Assembly (NCBI GenBank): GCA_963836425.1 | Contig: CAWIJJ010000003.1 | Coordinates: forward strand, 505,070-569,069 | Direction of reading: 5' to 3' | Source of the DNA: CAWIJJ01 sp963836425 | Lineage (GTDB): Bacteria > Acidobacteriota > Terriglobia > Bryobacterales > Bryobacteraceae | DNA length: 64,000 nucleotides | Part shown: positions 52,259 to 60,468 of the stretch, in pieces | Layout of the letters: every line of letters begins with the position of its first letter | Position numbering within the stretch: position 1 is the first letter of the stretch | The notes under the pieces: model-generated | Databases searched by the model: none | Told to the model about the DNA's origin: nothing | The model's input: the letters and a program-made list of their open reading frames with translations, nothing else | Program-made: the position numbers and the translations under genes

Positions 52259-53920
52259 ATGAAAGTGCCTGCATTCCTATTTCTGGCGCTCGGTACTCTC
52301 GCCGCGCAGGTTCCCAACCCGACTCAACAGGCTCGTCCGCTAACCCCCGCTGAAACCGGCCAGCCGATGCCCGTCTTCCGGGTGACCGTCGTTTCCCGAA
52401 CTACCAAAGCCATCAACTACCATCACCGGACGGGCTCCACGAAAATCGATTTCCGCGGCACCGAACTGATGCCCGCCGCCGAAGGCGATGCCAAGGTGGA
52501 GAGCCGCATGGGTTCCACCAAGATCGAAACCGACCTCGATCATATGTCGCCCGCCAGCCAGTTCGGGCCCGAATACCTGACCTATGTTCTCTGGGCCATC
52601 ACGCCCGAAGGCCGGGCCGCCAACCTTGGTGAAGTCGTCCTCGACGGCGACCACTCCAAGCTTCTCTCGACCACCGAATTGCAAACCTTCGGCCTCATCG
52701 TGACCGCCGAACCCTACTTCGCCGTCACCCAGCCGAGCAACGTCGTGGTGGCCGAAAACTTCATTCGCGACGACACCCGCGGCACCATCGAGCAGGTGGA
52801 CGCCAAGTTCGAACTGCTCCAGCGCGGGACTTACGTCATGGACCGCGCCCAGTACACGCCCATTCAGGTAGACCGCAAGGGACCGCTCCAGCTCGCCGAA
52901 GCGCAGAACGCGGTCGCGATCGCCCGCCTCGCCGGCGCCGAGCGCTATGCCGCCGACACCTTCAACAAGGCTCTGATCGGCCTCAAAAACGCCGAGGACT
53001 TCCTCAATAAGTCCCACGACCGCAAGCGCTCGGAAACCAATGCCCGCGAAGCCACGCAGATGGCCGAAGACGCCCGCATCATCACCTTCCGCAAAATGCG
53101 GGAAGAGAAGCTTGCCGCCGAACGCGCCGCCGCCGCGCAGCGCGAGGCCGACGCCCAGGAGCAGGCCCGCCTCGCCGCCGAACACGCCCGCCTCTCCGCC
53201 GAACAGGCCCGCCTGGAGCAGCAGCGCCGTGAGCAGGCCGATTCCGAGCGGCTGGCCGCCGAACGCGCCAAGCGCGAAGCCGAAGCGGCAGCAGCCGAAG
53301 CCGCCCGCATGAAGGCCGAGGCCGATAGCGCCCGCGCCGCCGCCCTCGCCCAGCAGCAGAGCGCCCAGGCCGAAGCCGAGCGCGCCCGCCAAGCCGCCGA
53401 CGAGGCCGAACGGCAGCGCCAAGTGGCCGACCAGCAGCGCCAGCAGGCCGAGAACGAAAGGACCCAGCTTCGCGAACGTCTCCGCCAGCAGCTCAACCTG
53501 GTTCTCGAAACTCGCGAAACCGCCCGCGGCCTCATCGTCAACATCTCCGACGTCCTCTTCGATTTCAACAAGTACACGCTCAAACCCGGCGCCCGCGAAA
53601 AGATGGCCAAGGTAGCGGGAATCCTGCTCGCCTATCCGGGCCTCAAGATTCAGGTGGAAGGCCACACCGACAGCGTCGGCAGCGACGAGTACAACATGAA
53701 CCTCTCGCGACAGCGCGCCGATTCGGTCCGCGATTACCTGGTGGCCCAGTCCGTTCCCAGCGCCAACATCACGTCTGTCGGCTACGGCGAATCGCAGCCC
53801 GTCGCCAGCAACGACACCGCCGCCGGCCGGCAGCAGAACCGCCGCGTCGAACTGGTAGTCTCCGGCGAACCCATCGGAGTCGAAACCCAAACTCAAACCC
53901 TGATGAACAACCCCCGTTAA
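52259..53920 (+). CDS. OmpA-family peptidoglycan-binding protein with long Ala/Glu-rich coiled coil
   Basis: 553 residues from ATG 52259 with GGAGGAG upstream and a signal peptide (PAFLFLALGTLAAQ). The N-terminal third is a beta-rich domain of unknown type (residues about 30-225). Residues about 250-430 form a charged helix rich in AAEQARLEQQRREQA-type heptads. The C-terminal OmpA domain shows VLFDFNKYTLKPGA, IQVEGHTDSVGSDEYN and LSRQRADSVRDYLV, which bind peptidoglycan diaminopimelate through Asp and Arg. It ties the outer membrane or a surface structure to the cell wall. It has a strong downstream hairpin. Confidence 0.92.
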   Translation: MKVPAFLFLALGTLAAQVPNPTQQARPLTPAETGQPMPVFRVTVVSRTTKAINYHHRTGSTKIDFRGTELMPAAEGDAKVESRMGSTKIETDLDHMSPASQFGPEYLTYVLWAITPEGRAANLGEVVLDGDHSKLLSTTELQTFGLIVTAEPYFAVTQPSNVVVAENFIRDDTRGTIEQVDAKFELLQRGTYVMDRAQYTPIQVDRKGPLQLAEAQNAVAIARLAGAERYAADTFNKALIGLKNAEDFLNKSHDRKRSETNAREATQMAEDARIITFRKMREEKLAAERAAAAQREADAQEQARLAAEHARLSAEQARLEQQRREQADSERLAAERAKREAEAAAAEAARMKAEADSARAAALAQQQSAQAEAERARQAADEAERQRQVADQQRQQAENERTQLRERLRQQLNLVLETRETARGLIVNISDVLFDFNKYTLKPGAREKMAKVAGILLAYPGLKIQVEGHTDSVGSDEYNMNLSRQRADSVRDYLVAQSVPSANITSVGYGESQPVASNDTAAGRQQNRRVELVVSGEPIGVETQTQTLMNNPR

Positions 53921-53937
53921 GTGCTCCGCAAACCGGT

Positions 53938-53974
53938 GAAGCATCGTTCGGCCGTCCTGGCCGAACGATGCTTC
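53938..53974 (+). terminator. Strong 16-bp hairpin after the OmpA-family gene
   Basis: GAAGCATCGTTCGGCC (53938-53953) is perfectly complementary to GGCCGAACGATGCTTC (53959-53974) with a 5-nt loop GTCCT. It begins 17 bp after the OmpA-family stop. There is no downstream T-run, so it may be a U-less terminator, an mRNA-stabilising hairpin or a protein-binding dyad. Confidence 0.7.
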
Positions 53975-54036
53975 GACTGAGGCGATAAACCGTCAACTGA
54001 ATCTGACAGCAGTCGAATCAGGGATAAACTAACAGT

Positions 54037-54264
54037 ATGGACTGGAGCCGCTGTAGTGCTGTTGACCGAAACCCCGAGAAGCTTGGTGGGGCATGGTGCT
54101 TCCGCGGTACCCGTCTGCGGGTCATCACGCTGTTCGAGCACCTTGACAAAGATTCAACAATCGACGAGTTCTTGGAATGGTTTCCGGCTGTCACCAGAGA
54201 CCAGGTGCATGAGGTGCTTGCCTTTGCAAAGGAATCTCTCGAGCAGCCCTCGGCCGTCGCGTGA
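54037..54264 (+). CDS. DUF433 antitoxin-like protein
   Basis: 75 residues. CFRGTRLRVITLFEHLDKDS and IDEFLEWFPAVTRDQVHEVL follow the DUF433 pattern, a small helix-turn-helix-like domain that is often the antitoxin or partner of DUF5615 proteins. Its stop overlaps the start of the DUF5615 gene by 4 bp, the usual coupled arrangement. The start at 54037 has no strong ribosome binding site. Confidence 0.85.
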   Translation: MDWSRCSAVDRNPEKLGGAWCFRGTRLRVITLFEHLDKDSTIDEFLEWFPAVTRDQVHEVLAFAKESLEQPSAVA

Positions 54265-54827
54265 AGATCCTCTTCGACGCCAACACGCCTGCCCCTCTGG
54301 CGCGGTTTCTGCGCGGGCATGAGGTGCTACGTGCGGACCAGCTTGGCTGGCAAGGGCTGGAGAACGGCGCTTTGTTAGACGCGGCTGAGCAAGCGGGTTT
54401 CGATCTCTTGCTGACCTGCGATCAGAATGTTCGATACCAACAGAACTTCACGAGCCGTAAGCTTGCTCTTGTAATTCTCACTTCGAACCACTGGCCGACC
54501 CTGAGAGGAATAGCAGCGAGGATTAGCCCCCAGGATCCGCCAGGCGGTGAAGAGCGAAACTCCGCTTCCGCCCGCGCCCGAAGCCCTGCGCGAGCTCCGG
54601 CAAAAAACCGCCGCCGCCTTACGTGTCCCCGCCCGGGAACCCGTGCCCCCCTTACCCGCTGCGGCAGACGCCATCTCCGGAGCCGTCTATCGCTTCCCTG
54701 TCAATCTGTCGCGCCTCGATACCCTGTCGCTCCGATTCGGGCGCCAAGAGGCTTCGGTTACCGTGACCTATCTCGGCGAGGAACTCACGTTTCCCGTGGG
54801 CCTGGACGGCCGCTACGCCCTCGGTAA
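54261..54827 (+). CDS. DUF5615 (PIN-like) toxin, C-terminus replaced by out-of-frame sequence
   Basis: The first 91 residues are DUF5615, a PIN-like putative ribonuclease: KILFDANTPAPLARFL (conserved Asp), LLTCDQNVRYQQNF and LVILTSNHWPTLR. Family members are usually 110-120 residues. Here the ORF runs on to 188 residues, and from about residue 92 it reads through the frame-shifted start of a neighbouring hydrolase remnant as an Arg/Pro/Ala-rich tail with no domain character. The true end is therefore lost at the boundary near 54510-54540. The catalytic Asp residues remain; the effect of the long tail on activity is unknown. Confidence 0.8.
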   Translation: MKILFDANTPAPLARFLRGHEVLRADQLGWQGLENGALLDAAEQAGFDLLLTCDQNVRYQQNFTSRKLALVILTSNHWPTLRGIAARISPQDPPGGEERNSASARARSPARAPAKNRRRLTCPRPGTRAPLTRCGRRHLRSRLSLPCQSVAPRYPVAPIRAPRGFGYRDLSRRGTHVSRGPGRPLRPR

Positions 54828-55029
54828 CTACGGTCCCCTTCACTTACCGGCCGGGACCATGGGCAAGTGGGTTTCGGAAGACGAGTTCCAGCTCGACCTC
54901 AACTTCATCGCCAACATCAACCACTACACGCTCGCACTTCGCTTTGCGGGCGATACCCTGGAAATGGCCGCTACGGAAGCGTCGGGGCTGATCCGCAACG
55001 CAAAGCTCACCGGCGAGCGGCAGCGTTGA
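54547..55029 (+). pseudogene. C-terminal remnant of a secreted serine hydrolase (beta-lactamase-related)
   Basis: The frame reads PLPPAPEALRELRQKTAAAL and then a beta-rich domain ending with GKWVSEDEFQLDLNFIANIN and a Thr-rich strand; this is the accessory C-terminal domain found after the catalytic part of class C beta-lactamase-like serine hydrolases in Acidobacteria. The hydrolase domain itself is missing: upstream lies the toxin-antitoxin pair. The similar frame starts without a plausible ribosome binding site. So a hydrolase gene seems to have lost all but its last 160 codons when the pair was placed there, or in a wider deletion. Confidence 0.65.
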
Positions 55030-55035
55030 GCCGCG

Positions 55036-55842
55036 CTACTCGAACTCGACTCGCGTCCACACCGCGTGATGGTCGGAAAAGCGCAGCGGCAGCACTTGCG
55101 AAGCGGCGGCCCGCAGTCCGGTCATCCAGATCCAGTCCAGATGTATGCCCAGGAAATCGGACGTCGCGGTGCGCTCCGCAATCGCGGTGCGGAAGCCCTG
55201 CCCTTTCATGAAGCTGTCCACGGCGGCGGCCTGCGAGTGCAGAGCGGGCAGCGGCAGCACATGCTCCACCCAATAGAACGGGTTCGAGTTGAAGTCTCCG
55301 GCAATAATGCGGCGTGCGGCGAACTTGCCGTCTTCATGAATGACGGGGCCCAGTTGCGCCAGCCGGTCGGCCGCGTTCAGCCGCGTATCCAAATGAACGT
55401 CGTGGAGGCGCAGCGGCCCCCATGGCGTCTCCGCCGTCGCCGAAAGCGCGAACCGGGCACGCGAGTGAAACCGCAGATCGAAGCGCTTCAGCTTGCGCAC
55501 CTCGATGTCCCGCAGGGGAAAGCGCGAAAGGATCGCCAGGCCGCGGTCCGGCACGCCCGGCCCCTCGGAGGAGTAGGCTACGTGCAACCCCATCGCCTCT
55601 CCCAGCCGGTGTGCGATGCACGGGCTGCCTGCCTCCTCCTTGACCTCCTGCAGCAGAAAGATGTCGGCGTTCCGCAGCCCCGGGGCCGCGTCGAACTCGC
55701 GCAGCACGCGCGCCGCGGAAGTCTCTTTCGCCATGTTCAGTGTGACGATGGTTACTCCACGTCCGCGCGAAGGGACGGTCGATGGGCTTACGGCCGGAAC
55801 TGCCAGGAGCGCCGCGACCAGCGGCAGTGTGAGTTTAGGCAC
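55036..55842 (-). CDS. Secreted endonuclease/exonuclease/phosphatase-fold protein
   Basis: 268 residues with a signal peptide (LPLVAALLAVPAVSPS). The EEP fold is shown by VTIVTLNMAKE, FLLQEVKEEAG (catalytic Glu), LHDVHLDTR, IAGDFNSNPFYW (Asp-Asn pair) and a terminal FSDHHAVW (Asp-His). Such enzymes cleave phosphodiester or phosphomonoester bonds, for example in DNA or sphingomyelin; here the export signal suggests an extracellular or periplasmic substrate. It is divergent from the phospholipase D-like gene and convergent with the hydrolase remnant. Confidence 0.88.
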   Translation of the reverse strand: MPKLTLPLVAALLAVPAVSPSTVPSRGRGVTIVTLNMAKETSAARVLREFDAAPGLRNADIFLLQEVKEEAGSPCIAHRLGEAMGLHVAYSSEGPGVPDRGLAILSRFPLRDIEVRKLKRFDLRFHSRARFALSATAETPWGPLRLHDVHLDTRLNAADRLAQLGPVIHEDGKFAARRIIAGDFNSNPFYWVEHVLPLPALHSQAAAVDSFMKGQGFRTAIAERTATSDFLGIHLDWIWMTGLRAAASQVLPLRFSDHHAVWTRVEFE

Positions 55843-55889
55843 GAGGATGGTTATTTATTGGACGTTCGACCGCTCCTCGTGGTTGCAGT

Positions 55890-57272
55890 TTGCCCGTGGC
55901 GTGCATATCTCACCGCGTGCCGGTAGTAATCGACCGTTTGGCAGCCCTGTTCGAGCGCCCTCTTGACAAGCATCATGAAGCGCGGCGTCACGCAACCGCC
56001 TACAAAGTTCTGGCGGTCATTTCGCTGATTGCGCTCGCGCTTCAGAGCAGCCTCCTGTTGATTTCTCTTTTCGGGCCAACGCTGCCGTACCGGATCACTG
56101 ATTACGGAAACGAGCCGCTCGATTCCTCCGAGTTCGTGCGGGTCCTGGCGGCGGTGACGGGAGGGTGGGAATCCGAAGGCAATTCGGTCGAGGTTCTGAC
56201 CAATGGCGACCGCTTCTACGCCGCCGAACTCGACGCCATTCGGGCCGCCCGGCGGTTCGTTCATATCGAGTGCTACATTTTTCAAAAGGGGCGCGTTACC
56301 GAAGAGATCGTCAGCGCGCTCGAGGAGCGCGCCCGCGCCGGGGTGGAAGTGCGGCTGGTGATCGACGCGGTGGGCAGCACGGCATACCCGGACAGCCGCT
56401 TCGACGCGCTGCGGCGGGCGGGCGGCCAAGTCGCCTGGTATCACCCCGTGCGATGGCATTCCTGGCCGCGGATCAACAACCGCACGCATCGCGAATTGAC
56501 CGTGGTGGACGGCACCACCGGTTTTGCCGGGGGCGCGGGCTTTGCGGACCAGTGGCTTTACGCTGTGGACGATCAGCCGCAATGGCGGGACACGATGTTC
56601 CGCCTGGAGGGAGGCGCGGTCACCGGCCTCGAAGCCACGTTTTGCGAAAACTGGCTGGAAGCTTCGGGCGAAATGCTGATTGCTCCGCGCTATTACCCGC
56701 CGCCAGAGCCGCGCGGCCGCACCACCGCCCTGGTGGTCACCAGCTCCCCGACGACCGGCCGTTCGTCCGAGGCCCGGTCACTGGTGCAGACCGTTATTGC
56801 CAAGGCCGTGCGCACCATCCACATCACCAACCCCTACTTCCTGCCCGACAAGAATCTGCGCCAGGAACTCGCGAAGGCCGTCCGCCGGGGCGTGGAGGTC
56901 ACCATCCTGGTGCCCGGCAAGAAGAGCGACCACCTGCTCACCCGGCGCTCCAGCCGTGCGCTCTACGGCGACCTGCTCCGCGCCGGCGCCCGCATCTTCG
57001 AATACCAGCCCTCCATGATCCACGCCAAAATCGCGCTGGTGGACGGTCTCTGGACTCTCGCCGGCTCCACCAACTTCGATTCGCGCTCCTTCGCCCTCAA
57101 CGACGAAGTCAGCCTGGCCATGGCGGACCGCGCCGTGACCGGCCGCCTCGAGCAGGACTTCCAGAACGACCTCGCCAGGAGCCGGCAGATCTCCTACGAA
57201 GAATGGAGCCACCGGCCGATTTGGGAACGTGCCCAGGAGCGCATTGGCTGGCTGATCGAGAACGAGCAGTAG
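55890..57272 (+). CDS. Cardiolipin synthase-like phospholipase D protein
   Basis: 460 residues from TTG 55890; GTG codons at 55896 and 55917 are alternative starts. One membrane helix (VLAVISLIALALQSSLLLIS) lies near residue 45. Two phospholipase D domains follow. The second HKD motif is canonical: IHAKIALVDG with SRSFALNDE. The first reads HRELTVVDG, with Glu in place of the catalytic Lys. It probably makes cardiolipin or another phosphatidyl-transfer product at the inner membrane. The Lys-to-Glu change leaves one half of the site weakened; related bacterial proteins may share it. It is divergent from the EEP gene. Confidence 0.87.
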   Translation: MPVACISHRVPVVIDRLAALFERPLDKHHEARRHATAYKVLAVISLIALALQSSLLLISLFGPTLPYRITDYGNEPLDSSEFVRVLAAVTGGWESEGNSVEVLTNGDRFYAAELDAIRAARRFVHIECYIFQKGRVTEEIVSALEERARAGVEVRLVIDAVGSTAYPDSRFDALRRAGGQVAWYHPVRWHSWPRINNRTHRELTVVDGTTGFAGGAGFADQWLYAVDDQPQWRDTMFRLEGGAVTGLEATFCENWLEASGEMLIAPRYYPPPEPRGRTTALVVTSSPTTGRSSEARSLVQTVIAKAVRTIHITNPYFLPDKNLRQELAKAVRRGVEVTILVPGKKSDHLLTRRSSRALYGDLLRAGARIFEYQPSMIHAKIALVDGLWTLAGSTNFDSRSFALNDEVSLAMADRAVTGRLEQDFQNDLARSRQISYEEWSHRPIWERAQERIGWLIENEQ

Positions 57273-57286
57273 GAAACTCTCCGGGC

Positions 57287-57718
57287 CTACAAGACGCTTT
57301 CGAGCTTCTTGCGGAGGTCGGCGGCAAGGCGCGGGCTTTCCCCGCCCGTCGAGACCGCAAACTGGATGCTGCCGCGCTGCAGCCGCGCCGGAACCAGGAA
57401 GTCGCACTCCTCCGGGCAATCCGCGATATTCGCGAACAGGCCCCGACCCTTGGCGGCGATGGCGATGCGGTGATTCGTGAGCCGGTCGTCGGTGGCGGCG
57501 AAAACCAGCATCACGCCGCTCAGGTCGGAGGCCCGGAAACGCCTGCGGATCACACGGACAGGCAGCGACTCAAATTCGGGGTCCACGGCGGGAGCCACCA
57601 CGGTGACGCGGGCGCCGGCTTCGGCCAGTCCCCGGGCTTTGCGCAACGCCACTTTGCCCGCGCCCACCACCAGCACGGGCCGGTCCTTGAGATCGAGAAA
57701 AATCGGGTAGTGCTTCAA
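57287..57718 (-). CDS. Precorrin-2 dehydrogenase-like (siroheme synthase N-terminal domain) protein
   Basis: 143 residues. It opens YPIFLDLKDRPVLVVGAGKVA, the NAD-binding Rossmann start of CysG/Met8p-type enzymes, and goes on with VMLVFAATDDRLTNHRIA and NIADCPEECDFLVPA, where the Asp is a candidate catalytic residue. It is shorter than full precorrin-2 dehydrogenases (about 200 residues), lacking the C-terminal dimerisation helices, so the ferrochelatase activity is uncertain. It would oxidise precorrin-2 to sirohydrochlorin with NAD. It is divergent from der, 39 bp apart. Confidence 0.85.
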   Translation of the reverse strand: MKHYPIFLDLKDRPVLVVGAGKVALRKARGLAEAGARVTVVAPAVDPEFESLPVRVIRRRFRASDLSGVMLVFAATDDRLTNHRIAIAAKGRGLFANIADCPEECDFLVPARLQRGSIQFAVSTGGESPRLAADLRKKLESVL

Positions 57719-57757
57719 TCTCAGACTGTAGCACGCGGCTTGCTATCATATGGCTTC

Positions 57758-59080
57758 ATGTCAAAAGCCATTCCCACAGTAGTCATTGTGGGCAGGCCCA
57801 ACGTAGGAAAGTCCACCCTTTTCAACCGGATTACGGGACAGCGGCGCGCCATCGTGGGAGATGAGCCCGGGATCACGCGCGACCGCATTCACGGGTTTGC
57901 CGAACATGACGGCCGGCGTTTCGAGCTGATCGACACGGGCGGCATTGTTTTCTACGACCAGGATTACATTCCGAGCCAGATTCTGCGGCAGGCGGAAACG
58001 GCGCTGGCCGGCGCCGCCCACATCATTTTCCTGGTGGACGGCCGCGCCGAGATCACCGGGGCGGATCGCGACCTCGCCCAGATGCTGAAGCGTCTGGGCA
58101 AGCCCGTTTCGATCGCCGTCAACAAGGCCGACACCGTGGCGCGTCACGATCTCGCGGGCGAGTTCTACTCCCTGGGGATCGCCGACGTGTTTCCTGTCTC
58201 CTCGGAACACGGCACCGGCGTGGACGCGCTCCTCGACCGCGTTACCGCCGGTTTCGAACGCGACTCCGCGGAAGCGGCTGAGGAGCCGCGGGCGGAGAGC
58301 ATCAAGGTGGCTATCATCGGGCGGCCTAATGTCGGCAAATCGACCCTGCTCAATGCCCTCACCGGCAAAGAGCGGGCCATCGTTTCGCCCGTCGCCGGGA
58401 CCACCCGCGATGCGGTGGACGAGACCGTCGTCAGAGGTGGAGTGGAGTTCGTTTTCGTCGACACCGCGGGCATCCGGCGCAAGGGCAAGACCAAAGAGAT
58501 GGCCGAAAAACTGAGCGTCGTCATGGCCCGCCGGCACATCCGCATGTCGCACGTGGTGCTGCTGGTGCTGGACGCCTCCGAAGGTGTCGTCGGACTCGAC
58601 TCGACCATCGCCGGCTACGCCCACGAAGGCGGACGCGGGCTGATTATCTGCGTCAACAAATGGGACGACGTGAAGGGCCAGAAGGGCCAGAAGCGCAACG
58701 AGTTCGAACAGCAGGTGCGCGATCAGTTCAAGTTTCTCGAGTACGCCCCCATCGTCTTTCTTTCCGCCTTGGAGGGAGCTGGAGTGGAGCGCCTGTTCCC
58801 CCTGATCCGCGAGGTCTTCCAATCCGCTTCCCAGCGCATTCCCACCGGCGAGATGAACCGCTTCGTGGAGGAGCTTCACTTCGAGGAGCGGCGCATATTC
58901 TATATCACCCAGGCCTCCATCCGGCCGCCCGAATTCGTGGTTTTCACCGATCGGGGCGGCGATTTACATTTTTCGCACCAGCGTTACCTGACTAATCAGA
59001 TTCGCCGCCGTTTCGGGTTTCGGGGGACGCCCATCGTTCTGAAAACAAGGGCCAAGGGGGCCGGCCGGAAAGGGCGGTAG
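57758..59080 (+). CDS. der: Ribosome biogenesis GTPase Der (EngA)
   Basis: 440 residues, the normal length. Two tandem GTPase domains are present: VVIVGRPNVGKSTLFNRITG with AVNKADT (G4) in the first, and KVAIIGRPNVGKSTLLNALTG with VDTAGIRRKGK (G3) and ICVNKWDD (G4) in the second. A C-terminal KH-like domain follows (RRIFYITQASIRPPEFVVF). Der assists maturation of the 50S ribosomal subunit. ATG 57758 follows no clear Shine-Dalgarno; TATCAT at 57744-57749 could be a -10 element giving a near-leaderless transcript. Confidence 0.96.
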   Translation: MSKAIPTVVIVGRPNVGKSTLFNRITGQRRAIVGDEPGITRDRIHGFAEHDGRRFELIDTGGIVFYDQDYIPSQILRQAETALAGAAHIIFLVDGRAEITGADRDLAQMLKRLGKPVSIAVNKADTVARHDLAGEFYSLGIADVFPVSSEHGTGVDALLDRVTAGFERDSAEAAEEPRAESIKVAIIGRPNVGKSTLLNALTGKERAIVSPVAGTTRDAVDETVVRGGVEFVFVDTAGIRRKGKTKEMAEKLSVVMARRHIRMSHVVLLVLDASEGVVGLDSTIAGYAHEGGRGLIICVNKWDDVKGQKGQKRNEFEQQVRDQFKFLEYAPIVFLSALEGAGVERLFPLIREVFQSASQRIPTGEMNRFVEELHFEERRIFYITQASIRPPEFVVFTDRGGDLHFSHQRYLTNQIRRRFGFRGTPIVLKTRAKGAGRKGR

Positions 59081-59176
59081 GGTTTTGCCCGCCGTTTGCG
59101 TTTTCGAAAGACTCCCCGTTATTCTAGAAAGGCAGTATCATGAACGTTTTAATCATCCACGCAGGAGGGCGTCCCC

Positions 59177-59746
59177 ATGTGGAATAAGCGTAGGGAAGAC
59201 GAAGCGCCAAAATCATACTCGCCGCCGAATCCCGCTCCAGTCTCCCCCTCGATAACCCCCGCGGAACCCCGGAAGGAGCCACCACCAGTGTCCAGCATGC
59301 CCGCAGGCAAATTCGATTCCGAGGCGCGTGGGAGCGCCGCTACCATCGGAAAGGCCGTCAAAATAAACGGCCAGATACACAGCAGAGAGGACCTCGTCGT
59401 CGACGGGCATGTTGAGGGCACGTTGGAGGCCCCCGAACATAAGTTGACGGTGGGGCCGCATGGCACAGTTCATGCGACCGTGAAAGCTCGTGAAGTGGTC
59501 GTGTTAGGGACCATTCAGGGCAACGTTGAGGCCACGGAACGGATCGAGATCCGGAAAGAGGCCAAGTTGATCGGCGATATCCGTACGGCGCGCATCATCA
59601 TCGAGGACGGCGCCTATTTCAAAGGCAGCATCGATATCGTAAAGCCGGACCCGGCCAAGTCGCAGGCACCCAAGGCTCAGCCGGCCGCAGCGCCCGCTGC
59701 CGCGGGGACGCCGGTGACCAGCGGCGCGCCGGAAGGAAAGCGGTAA
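59177..59746 (+). CDS. Bactofilin
   Basis: 189 residues. A Pro-rich N-terminal tail (residues 1-45) is followed by the DUF583 beta-helix, roughly residues 50-150, with the repeat pattern SREDLVVDGHVEGTLEA, TVHATVKAREVVVLGTIQG and EIRKEAKLIGDIRTARIII. The C-terminal tail is Pro/Ala-rich. Bactofilins polymerise into cytoskeletal filaments that shape the cell wall or position proteins. GCAGGAGGG precedes the ATG. A methyltransferase-like gene starts 10 bp later and may be cotranscribed. Confidence 0.92.
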   Translation: MWNKRREDEAPKSYSPPNPAPVSPSITPAEPRKEPPPVSSMPAGKFDSEARGSAATIGKAVKINGQIHSREDLVVDGHVEGTLEAPEHKLTVGPHGTVHATVKAREVVVLGTIQGNVEATERIEIRKEAKLIGDIRTARIIIEDGAYFKGSIDIVKPDPAKSQAPKAQPAAAPAAAGTPVTSGAPEGKR

Positions 59747-59756
59747 GCAGGAAGCA

Positions 59757-60468
59757 ATGCCGTTTCCAGGACCGTTCAGGAATCTCCTGCGAGGCGGGCG
59801 CGGTGGGTCCGCGCCCGAAACACCCGCGGCGCCGGCGAAGCCGGTGCGCAGCGGGCATCCGCTGCGCATGGCGTCCGGTGAAACCACAGTCAGCACCCGG
59901 AACAGCCGCGGCCTCGAGGAGTTCTTCGGTTCCATTCGTAATCAGTCCGGCCTGACCCTCCTCGATCTCGGCATCGCTACGCAGCAGAACATCACCTTCA
60001 TCACTAACCTTGGCCACCGGCTCTATTCGGAGGACTTTCTCCAGATTCTGACGGAAACGTTCGGGCTCGAAGATACCACCGACCAGTCCAACGCGGGCCG
60101 CATCGAATTTTTCCTCAAACAGGCGCTCGACTATCCGGAAGGCCAGTTTGATGGAGTGCTGGTGTGGGACGTGCTCGAATACCTGGAGCCTCCCTTGCTG
60201 AACGCCGTCGTCGAACGGCTTGCACCGGATCGTGAAGCCGAAGAGCTACATGCTCGCCTTCTTCCACTCCGACGACAAGCTCGACTCGGTGCCCTTCTAC
60301 ACCTTCCGGATCCAGGAAATCAATTCCCTCCAGGTGGAACAGAAGGGGCTCCGCCGCCCCACGCAATTGTTCAATAATCGCGGCATCGAGAAGGTGTTCG
60401 GCCGCTCGGAGTCCGTGAAGTTCTTCCTCACCCGCGAGAGGCTGCGGGAAGTCATCGTCAAGGTCTAG
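59757..60468 (+). CDS. Methyltransferase-like protein, frameshifted
   Basis: A first frame from ATG 59757 (with GGAAG upstream) reads through TLLDLGIATQQNITF, which resembles motif I of a class I SAM-dependent methyltransferase, and FDGVLVWDVLEYL. After ERL near 60218 the sequence continues in the +1 frame with HRIVKPKSYMLAFFHSDDK to TAG 60468. One extra T (CTTG instead of CTG at 60219-60222) explains the break; corrected, the protein has 236 residues. The Gly-rich loop of motif I is only partly conserved, so catalysis is uncertain. It follows the bactofilin gene by 10 bp; its 3' end overlaps the convergent glycosyltransferase gene by 4 bp. Confidence 0.8.

Noticed and set aside
52945..53610. 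Long minus-strand frames opposite the OmpA-family gene
   Set aside because: Low-complexity Arg/Ser/Ala products antisense to the coiled-coil region of a clear gene.
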